Source: an uncultured cyanobacterium (lineage in GTDB: Bacteria; Cyanobacteriota; Cyanobacteriia; Pseudanabaenales; Pseudanabaenaceae). From it: a DNA stretch of 12,427 bases. Below, one piece after another: positions 7,460-12,427 of the stretch (position 1 is the stretch's first letter; each line of letters starts with the position of its first letter). The DNA lies in assembly GCA_903819605.1 (NCBI GenBank), contig CAIJEA010000188.1, forward strand, positions 1 to 12,427, read 5' to 3'. Below the pieces are notes generated by a model. That model was not told the DNA's origin. It did no database searches and saw nothing but the letters and a program-made list of their open reading frames with translations. A program made the position numbers and the translations under genes.

Positions 7460-8593
7460 TTAGAAATCTACGCCACGTTTGAGGTCAACGCCCTTTTCGG
7501 CATAATGTTTGTGACATACCATTTCTGAATGGACAGAGGCAAGGTCAAAATAGGCAGGCTGATTGAAACAGCGACCTGTGATGATTACTTCGGTGTCGCG
7601 GGATTTTTTGAGTAAGGCTTGGCAGATTGGCTCGACAGGTAGCAAATCAAGATCGACGGTGGGATTGAGTTCGTCAAGGATAATTGTTTTATATAGTCCT
7701 GAGGCGATCGCCGCTTGAGCAATTTCCCAACCACGTTGAGCTTCGATGCAGTCCATTTCCTGTTGTTGTCCACGCCAGACGATAGCATCCCTTCCACAAC
7801 GTTGGTGGTCGATCACATGGGGATAGCCTCGTTTGAGAGCTGCGATCGCGGCATCTTCGGTATAGCCTGCTCCCCCTTTGAGCCATTGCATAATCAGAAC
7901 TCGGTGGGATAAATCGCGACTGATGCCAGTGCCGATCGCTTTTAGAGATCTTCCTAATGCCGATGTGCTTTTACCTTTTCCCGCACCCGTATAAATTTCA
8001 ATCCCAGTCACATCATATTTTTCCGCATGGGCATCATCGTGCGATCGCATTTCTGAATGTAAATCGGCGATATCGATTAATGCTTGAGGTGCGCCGCGCC
8101 CTGTGCAGATGACTTCCAGATGGGGTGGTTTATTTTTTAAATCTTTAACGACACGATCGACTGGGATTAATCCTAGATCGAGAACGGGGTTGATTTCATC
8201 TAAAACTACTACAGAATAGAGTCCTGAAGCCATAGCTCCCTTGGCGATCGCCCAACCACGCTCGGCTTCTTGGCGATCGAATGGTGTGACATGTTCGGCA
8301 TCAAAAAATTCGGAACGACCAGTCCGTACATGGTCGATCAAGTGGGGAAATCCCTGTTGCAATGCAGAAATTGCAGCATCTTCAGAATATTCGCGCTCAG
8401 AACCCTTGAGAAATCGCAATAATAAAATGCGCGTACCAAAAGGCGATGTGTCTGACATTCCTAAGCCAAGCGATCGCAGCACCACGCCCAATGCTGCCTG
8501 TGACTTGCCTTTGCCTGTTCCGTCATAAACATGGATTTGTCCGATCTCACGTTCGGGACGCACCTGTGCGGTCATGATGCCTATCGCTGCCAT
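7460..8593 (-). CDS. Double-length CobA/CobO-type corrinoid adenosyltransferase (tandem duplication)
   Basis: Family members transfer the 5'-deoxyadenosyl group of ATP to cobalt in cob(I)yrinic acid a,c-diamide or cobalamin during B12-coenzyme synthesis. The protein has 377 residues in two homologous halves, each near the length of a normal CobA (about 190). Each half has a P-loop (GTGKGKS at 25-31, GAGKGKS at 203-209), an RGW-IA---ASGLY segment and a Walker-B-like LDE-NP-(L/V)DL (131-140 and 306-314). The first half keeps TGRGAPQALIDIADLHSEM-like family residues; in the second this becomes TGRCFNQP, so the halves have diverged. The frame can be extended to a TTG at 8623, but the ATG at 8593, with a weak AAGAGA upstream, is preferred; ATG at 8575 is also possible. 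It is a stand-alone gene with no other cobalamin genes in view. Confidence 0.85.
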   Translation of the reverse strand: MAAIGIMTAQVRPEREIGQIHVYDGTGKGKSQAALGVVLRSLGLGMSDTSPFGTRILLLRFLKGSEREYSEDAAISALQQGFPHLIDHVRTGRSEFFDAEHVTPFDRQEAERGWAIAKGAMASGLYSVVVLDEINPVLDLGLIPVDRVVKDLKNKPPHLEVICTGRGAPQALIDIADLHSEMRSHDDAHAEKYDVTGIEIYTGAGKGKSTSALGRSLKAIGTGISRDLSHRVLIMQWLKGGAGYTEDAAIAALKRGYPHVIDHQRCGRDAIVWRGQQQEMDCIEAQRGWEIAQAAIASGLYKTIILDELNPTVDLDLLPVEPICQALLKKSRDTEVIITGRCFNQPAYFDLASVHSEMVCHKHYAEKGVDLKRGVDF

Positions 8594-8631
8594 GTTTTTA
8601 CTTAATCTCTTTTCACAACGCAAAATAATAG

Positions 8632-8699
8632 TATAGCAACCCCATCAAACCCAAGATAAGAGTGGCGGTGCGAAGCGCCGCCACTCTTATCTTGATATA
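8632..8699. mobile_element. Palindromic MITE-like element, copy B
   Basis: CAAGATAAGAGTGGCGGTGC (8652-8671) pairs with 8675-8694 over 20 bp with one G-T wobble and a GAA loop. The ends are TATAGC (8632-8637) and GATATA (8694-8699). The stem differs from copies A, C and D, but the changes on one arm are matched on the other. It sits between divergent genes and its right end supplies a TTGATA that could serve as a -35 hexamer. Confidence 0.55.
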
Positions 8700-8721
8700 G
8701 TACAATCCGAATAGCTAGGAT
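8692..8721 (+). promoter_or_regulatory. Weak promoter candidate for the Uma2-family gene
   Basis: TTGATA (8692-8697), 18 bases, then TAGGAT (8716-8721). The -10 match is only 4 of 6 and the leader would be about 11 bases. Part of the -35 hexamer belongs to the right end of palindromic element B. Confidence 0.25.
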
Positions 8722-8738
8722 ACTTCTGGAATTAGCTG

Positions 8739-9467
8739 ATGCTACAAATAGATCGCCAATATCTACCCACCAGCGACGAATTACCTGATTCCGATGATAC
8801 GCCTGTGGATAACGAAGACCAGAATTTTGTACCGAATTTACTATTATTCTTGTTGGAATATATTTGGAAAAGTCGCGATGATTGGTACTTTGGTGTCGAT
8901 ATGGGGATTTATCACACCACTGGCGTAAGTCCTAGAGTTCCTGTAGTTCCTGATGGATTTTTGAGCTTGGGAGTGGAACGGCGCAAAAATGGTGGATCGC
9001 GTAGTAGCTATGTAATGTGGGAAGAAGAAGCTACCGCGCCAATTTTGACTATAGAAGTTGTGTCCCAGACCTCTGGCGATGAGTATGAAAAAAAATTAGA
9101 TATTTATCGAAAATTAGGAGTCAAATACTATGTAATTTACAATCCTCAATTCTGGCGGCGTGATGGACATTTGCCTTTTGAGGTTTATAAATTAGTTGAT
9201 AGCGATTACCAATTACAGATTGGTGAGCCTCTATGGATGCCAGAGATAGGCTTAGGGATTGGACGTTGTGTCTTGCCAAGCGATCGCTTTAGTCGTGAAG
9301 TTTTAAGCTGGTTTGATCAAAAAGGCGATCGCTATCTTAACCCTGAGGAACAGGCTGAGATAGAGCGTCAAATGGCTAATATCGAAAGACAACGGGCTGA
9401 TGAGGCACAAAAACAGATGGAATCGTTAATTGCAAAGCTGCGATCGCTTGGTATTTCTGAAGAGTAG
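8739..9467 (+). CDS. Uma2-family (DUF820) putative endonuclease
   Basis: The 242-residue protein belongs to the Uma2 family, which is greatly expanded in cyanobacteria and has a PD-(D/E)XK nuclease-like fold. The fold's landmarks are VVPDGFLS (Asp72), then LTIEVVSQTS (Glu106) and, one turn on, DEYEKKLDIYRKLGVKYY with candidate lysines 118 and 119. The catalytic triad therefore looks intact. The last 40 residues (about 202-242) are a charged, Gln/Glu/Arg-rich coiled coil ending in LRSLGI, common in longer family members. The biological role is not established; roles in mobile DNA or DNA repair are guesses. The ATG has no strong ribosome site. It follows palindromic element B and carries three GCGATCGC sites, so it looks long-resident rather than newly acquired. 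Confidence 0.85.
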   Translation: MLQIDRQYLPTSDELPDSDDTPVDNEDQNFVPNLLLFLLEYIWKSRDDWYFGVDMGIYHTTGVSPRVPVVPDGFLSLGVERRKNGGSRSSYVMWEEEATAPILTIEVVSQTSGDEYEKKLDIYRKLGVKYYVIYNPQFWRRDGHLPFEVYKLVDSDYQLQIGEPLWMPEIGLGIGRCVLPSDRFSREVLSWFDQKGDRYLNPEEQAEIERQMANIERQRADEAQKQMESLIAKLRSLGISEE

Positions 9468-9484
9468 AAAGCCACTATGAAATC

Positions 9485-9649
9485 ATGATCGGTAGTTCTT
9501 GGCAAAATGCTAAAATCTACGACTTAGAGCCAATATATTTGTGTCATGAGAAAATTTGCAGCGCGATCGCTGATAACTACTGCCACGCAAAACACAAGAT
9601 AATCGACGGATTGTATCTAGGGGTTGAGTACGAGAAGATCTACTGGTAA
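9485..9649 (+). CDS. Small unrecognised ORF, doubtful
   Basis: Fifty-four codons are open from ATG at 9485 to TAA at 9649, starting 17 bases after the Uma2-family stop. The predicted peptide is mixed polar/hydrophobic with four cysteines (positions 20, 25 and 33 among them) and several histidines, and has no membrane segment or signal peptide. I do not recognise it, there is no good ribosome site, and an open frame this short is expected by chance. It could be a decayed gene remnant or nothing. Confidence 0.2.
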   Translation: MIGSSWQNAKIYDLEPIYLCHEKICSAIADNYCHAKHKIIDGLYLGVEYEKIYW

Positions 9650-9710
9650 TGCATAATTATGTAAGTACGATCCCTTGTTATTTAGCTGTTGGCAATCCAT
9701 CTCAAAATTT

Positions 9711-10394
9711 ATGAATCGAAACTGGGCGATCGCTATAGCTGCAATTTCTTATCTAAGCATTAGTAGCGCAGCCTATGGTGATGATTTTAAAATGTCTCGA
9801 CGTGCCAACGATCTAGAGATTGATCGCCAGATGATCGAAACTAGCCCAGTACTGAGGCGTTGGTTGGATAATCCACCCGATCTTTTAGATGATATTTATA
9901 ACTTACCAAGCTTTAATACAAAGGTGAGAGTTGGTGTCACCTCTCGCAATAACTCACTTGGTGTTGAGGCTGGGGTTGAGGATTTATTTGTGGGCAAGTC
10001 ACCTTTGACTTTTAATGGTAGCTACCAGACAGAGTTTAGCGGTAGAGAAAGCGATCTTCAGGCAAATATTCGCTATTACGTATTGCCTCTGGGTTCTTAT
10101 TGGAATTTGTCACCAATTGTGGGTTATCGCCAATTTAATCAACTGGATCTTCCACAAATTTCAGGATTGGATTTGGGATTGCAGGGGATTTTAGTTTTAT
10201 CGCCCCATAGTTCTGATTTGCGCCTAAGCCATACTTTTACCGCTCCAAATAGCAATTTGGAGCTGAGTACGACGACGCTATCGTCGAGCTACGCCATTAC
10301 TAATAATTTGCGTTTGGGGACAAAAATTGAATGGAGGCGATCGCCTCTTATGAACGACAGTCGCATTGGCTTTTTATTAGAGCTAGCTCTTTAG
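9711..10394 (+). CDS. Secreted beta-rich protein of a conserved cyanobacterial kind, function unknown
   Basis: The 227-residue predicted protein starts with a signal peptide: basic MNRN, a hydrophobic core (about 6-18) and a likely cut after AYG (residue 23). The rest alternates polar and hydrophobic residues in strand-like blocks: TKVRVGVTSR, SLGVEAGVEDLF, DLQANIRYYVLPLGSYW, SPIVGYRQF, LDLGLQGILVL, ELSTTTLSSSYAI, NNLRLGTKIEW, and RIGFLLELAL at the end. Such a pattern, with a hydrophobic last strand, fits a small outer-membrane or periplasmic beta structure. I recall similar proteins with SPVL-RWL and YYVLPLGSY in other cyanobacteria, all unnamed. The frame extends to a TTG at 9675, but the ATG at 9711 places the signal peptide correctly. 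It ends in a convergent spacer holding palindromic element C. Confidence 0.7.
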   Translation: MNRNWAIAIAAISYLSISSAAYGDDFKMSRRANDLEIDRQMIETSPVLRRWLDNPPDLLDDIYNLPSFNTKVRVGVTSRNNSLGVEAGVEDLFVGKSPLTFNGSYQTEFSGRESDLQANIRYYVLPLGSYWNLSPIVGYRQFNQLDLPQISGLDLGLQGILVLSPHSSDLRLSHTFTAPNSNLELSTTTLSSSYAITNNLRLGTKIEWRRSPLMNDSRIGFLLELAL

Positions 10395-10433
10395 CAATAA
10401 ATAAAGAACGAATCTGTAGTTATTCATTTATTT

Positions 10434-10514
10434 TATAGCAGTAAAAAGCAAAACCCAGAGGAGAGTTGCGGCGCTCAGCGCTGCAACTCTCCTCTGGGTT
10501 TTATGTCGGCTATA
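10434..10514. mobile_element. Palindromic MITE-like element, copy C
   Basis: A 25-bp stem (10450-10474 with 10478-10502, loop TCA) has one G-T wobble, outer AAAACCCAGAGGAG and a following TTTT. The ends are TATAGC (10434-10439) and GCTATA (10509-10514). It fills the spacer between two convergent genes, where the hairpin could also terminate transcription from both sides. Compared with copy D, an A-T pair in the stem has become G-C on both arms. Confidence 0.6.
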
Positions 10515-10521
10515 GCTATAA

Positions 10522-12153
10522 TTATTGCAATTTGGCTAAGGGATAATCAGTTAACAGTTGGCGTTGTAAAAGTAGATCGATCGCGGTTACTAATAACTCA
10601 CGCTTGGCACTAATGCTAAATAAAACCTTTAGGCGATCGCAGTCGGGCTGACCGAGGGGATCGAGCTTGGCGATCGCCTGTGCGACTCCTTCCCCGTTAT
10701 TATCTGTTTGTAAGGGCTGAAAAGTCTCTTGTGCCTTTTGCCCAAACTGCATCACAATGCGATCGCCGTCAAAAATCACTTCGGCAGCACCACTAGGACG
10801 GCTTTCGAGTTCGCCAATTGTGAGGGCAATTTCAGGTTGATCGGGTTGGGATGCTCTGAGTAATAGCTCTATGGGTCTGCGAGTGGGATAGACTTGACCG
10901 CGCCGAAATAGAGGCTGATATTTCCATTGTGCTGTAGCACGATCCCAATAACGAATTGCATAGGAATGAAATAGATAATCTTGAACACTTATGCCTTGGC
11001 TAAGCATCAGCGCACCATGGGCGATCGCTTCAAAGGGCTTATGACTGTAGACCATTCCCATTTTGAAATAGTTCTCAATATAGGAACGCACTGATGGAAT
11101 TAATGTGCAGCCTCCAACTAAGAGAATATGTTTAATATCTCCCTTGAGAATTCCTTTGTTAAACGAACGATTGATTAATTCATCGATCGCTGATTGCAGA
11201 ACCCGATAAAATCCTTTACGTTCTAGTAAATTCTCTAATTGCTGGCGGCTATAGCTAATCTCTGTTGTAGATTGCGTGGTAATTTCAAAAAAAAATTCTG
11301 AAGCAGTTTCTACTTCTGAAAGTTTAATTTTAATTCGTTCCATCAGAAACTTCAGAATGCTAGTATTATTAGCCCTATCATCACTAGGATTTGTATCACG
11401 ACTTTCCAGATAGTCTTGTACTAACCATTGATCGATATCTTCCCCGCCGATCGTATAGCCTGTTTTGGTAATTGCTTCCGCCTTATAGTCTGTCCATTCA
11501 CTGCGATTTACCCCAATCTGCTCTCCCCATTTCGCGACATTTCCACTCTTTGGTAATCGCACTAACGATAAATCCAATGTGCCGCCACCAAAATCGATTA
11601 CCAATACCAATGCGCTCGGTGCGATCGCCTCGTAGCCCAAAGCCGCCGCCGTTGGCTCGTCAATGATCCGAATGCGTGGAGCTTGTATGGTTGGTAAATT
11701 GGGAGTGAATATCTCAGTACTGCATTCTTCTAACCAGCGTAGATATTTTTCATAGGATTGTACAGGCGCGGTCAAGATTATTTCCGATGGGAAAAACTGT
11801 TGCGATCGCAGTTCTTTTAATAGTCCGCGTAAGAACTGATTACCTAACCATTCGGGCGTAATTTTAATCTCATCAAGTTTGGGAATGTATCTCACATTCG
11901 CCATCAGTCGGCGCTTAATCTGACTAAAGAATCTGATATGGGGTCGATCTTTGCCGACATCGATGACACGCTGACCAATTTCAACAATTTCTTCTTGAGC
12001 ATTCTGCACATATACCATTGAAGGGACAAGTGCATTTAAAGGGGTAGGACGATTAAGATCTGCAAAGTTTAAAGTTTCAGGTTGATTGGTGGCAATATTC
12101 CATCGGGCAATCACAGTGTTGCTACTACCAAAATCAATTGCGATCGTATTCAT
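10522..12153 (-). CDS. Hsp70-family protein with short C-terminal domain
   Basis: The 543-residue protein has the actin-like ATPase fold of Hsp70: phosphate-1 loop IDFGSSNT (6-13), connect motif DEPTAAALGY (165-174), phosphate-2 IDFGGGTLD (186-194), TIGGEDID at about 234-241, adenosine motif LVGGCTLIPSVR (345-356) and EAIAHGAL (375-382). The remaining 140 or so residues are much shorter than the DnaK substrate-binding domain and lid (DnaK is about 640 in total). It is therefore a divergent Hsp70, not DnaK itself; clients and partners are unknown, and no dnaJ or grpE adjoins it. The frame has an earlier ATG at 12171; the ATG at 12153 is preferred because the first beta strand then starts at residue 2-3. 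Both ATGs lie inside the large inverted repeat. A TATTAT at 12190-12195 is a possible -10. Confidence 0.88.
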   Translation of the reverse strand: MNTIAIDFGSSNTVIARWNIATNQPETLNFADLNRPTPLNALVPSMVYVQNAQEEIVEIGQRVIDVGKDRPHIRFFSQIKRRLMANVRYIPKLDEIKITPEWLGNQFLRGLLKELRSQQFFPSEIILTAPVQSYEKYLRWLEECSTEIFTPNLPTIQAPRIRIIDEPTAAALGYEAIAPSALVLVIDFGGGTLDLSLVRLPKSGNVAKWGEQIGVNRSEWTDYKAEAITKTGYTIGGEDIDQWLVQDYLESRDTNPSDDRANNTSILKFLMERIKIKLSEVETASEFFFEITTQSTTEISYSRQQLENLLERKGFYRVLQSAIDELINRSFNKGILKGDIKHILLVGGCTLIPSVRSYIENYFKMGMVYSHKPFEAIAHGALMLSQGISVQDYLFHSYAIRYWDRATAQWKYQPLFRRGQVYPTRRPIELLLRASQPDQPEIALTIGELESRPSGAAEVIFDGDRIVMQFGQKAQETFQPLQTDNNGEGVAQAIAKLDPLGQPDCDRLKVLFSISAKRELLVTAIDLLLQRQLLTDYPLAKLQ

Positions 12154-12204
12154 ATACGTTGTGTACGCCATGAGTAGCCAGTAATGATCATAATACCTTC
12201 TGGT

Positions 12205-12230
12205 TTTACACTTAAATTTTGCACTTAAAT
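12205..12230. repeat. Tandem 13-base direct repeat upstream of the Hsp70-like gene
   Basis: TTTACACTTAAAT (12205-12217) is followed directly by TTTGCACTTAAAT (12218-12230), with one difference. A mirrored pair lies at 12348-12373 because of the large inverted repeat. A regulator site is possible, but the spacing matches no motif I know. Confidence 0.5.
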
Positions 12231-12348
12231 ATAGCAGTAGTCAGTTACGTTAGGACAAAAGCAAAACCCAGAAGAGAGTTGCGGCGCTTCGGGCCGCAAC
12301 TCTCTTCTGGGTTTTGCTTTTGTCCTAACGTAACTGGCTACTGCTATA
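12230..12348. mobile_element. Palindromic MITE-like element, copy D
   Basis: This copy is bounded by TATAGC (12230-12235) and GCTATA (12343-12348), with AAAACCCAGAAGAGAG in the stem, so it belongs with copies A to C. It is the inner part of the larger inverted repeat and contains that repeat's only mismatch. Because the flanks outside it are mirrored too, its right boundary is inferred from the other copies. Confidence 0.5.
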
Positions 12349-12406
12349 TTTAAGTGCAAAATTTAAGTGTAAAACCAGAAGGTATTATGATCATTACTGG
12401 CTACTC

Positions 12407-12427
12407 ATGGCGTACACAACGTATATG
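12407..12427 (+). other. Mirrored start of the Hsp70-like gene, possible divergent partial copy
   Basis: The last 21 bases on the plus strand equal the first seven codons of the outer Hsp70-like frame (ATG at 12407, ATG again at 12425). If the inverted repeat is real, a second diverging copy of this gene could begin here. Only seven codons are visible, so this is a pointer, not a gene call. Confidence 0.25.

Larger units (their letters stand above)
12151..12427. repeat. Large inverted repeat, 135-base arms, reaching the window edge
   Basis: Bases 12151-12285 are the reverse complement of 12293-12427 except for one position (T at 12241, G at 12337). The seven-base centre GCTTCGG (12286-12292) can form a C(TTCG)G tetraloop. 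The arms contain palindromic element D, a 13-base tandem repeat, the upstream region of the Hsp70-like gene and its first codons. Because identity continues to the last base, the repeat may extend further. It may be a true inverted duplication or a fold-back join. Confidence 0.9.

Noticed and set aside
8241..8528. 95-codon plus-strand ORF opposite the adenosyltransferase gene
   Set aside because: Shadow frame of a conserved coding region; no independent support.
8594..8623. TTG-initiated N-terminal extension of the adenosyltransferase
   Set aside because: The extra ten residues have no family counterpart, and an ATG at 8593 gives a normal protein. The same reasoning removed TTG extensions at 4741 and 9675.
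12205..12230. Tandem CTTAAA units as a Pho box
   Set aside because: The repeat period is 13 rather than 11, and the bases after CTTAA do not match the consensus I know.
4859..12348. The four palindromic repeats as a CRISPR array
   Set aside because: They are kilobases apart with genes between them, differ in sequence and have no regular spacers.
1..12427. GCGATCGC repeats as a novel element
   Set aside because: These are the known HIP1 palindromes of cyanobacteria, useful here only as a taxonomic sign.

Overview
This window looks like cyanobacterial chromosome. The octamer GCGATCGC (HIP1) occurs about 27 times by eye in 12.4 kb. The genes are also cyanobacterial in character: a flavodiiron protein with a C-terminal flavin-reductase module, a lysA-cdaA-uppS run, a CCB1-type cytochrome b6f assembly protein, a double-length cobalamin adenosyltransferase and a secreted beta-rich protein of a cyanobacteria-only kind. 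The palindromic intergenic repeats suggest a Pseudanabaena-like genome, but that genus is a guess. No phage, plasmid, CRISPR or defence cluster is visible.

Layout. 1-902 (+): the 3' half of a flavodiiron gene. It converges on uppS (930-1673, -) through a shared hairpin that contains both stop codons. uppS, cdaA (1670-2560, -) and lysA (2594-3997, -) form one transcription unit. It links lysine/diaminopimelate metabolism, c-di-AMP signalling and undecaprenyl lipid carrier supply, all close to cell-wall synthesis. Upstream lies a CCB1-like membrane protein gene (4187-4708, -). A gene-free stretch (4709-5182) holds two hairpins, an operator-like dyad and a good promoter for a Wzc-like tyrosine autokinase (5183-7396, +). 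The kinase gene converges through a hairpin on the duplicated CobA/CobO-type gene (7460-8593, -). Then come a Uma2-family nuclease-like gene (8739-9467, +), a weak 54-codon ORF, a secreted beta-rich protein (9711-10394, +) and, converging on it, an Hsp70-like ATPase (10522-12153, -).

Repeats. Four related palindromic elements lie between genes at about 4859-4972, 8632-8699, 10434-10514 and 12230-12348. Each has a long GC-rich hairpin and short ends of the form TATAGC...GCTATA. Their arms differ between copies but stay complementary, which makes them look like a small non-autonomous mobile (MITE-like) family. The last copy sits at the centre of a much larger inverted repeat (12151-12427, arms of 135 bases with one mismatch). 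That repeat includes the start of the Hsp70-like gene and runs to the edge of the window. It is either a real inverted duplication or a fold-back assembly artefact.

I found no clear new multi-gene system. The strongest unexplained signals are the palindrome family and the terminal inverted repeat.
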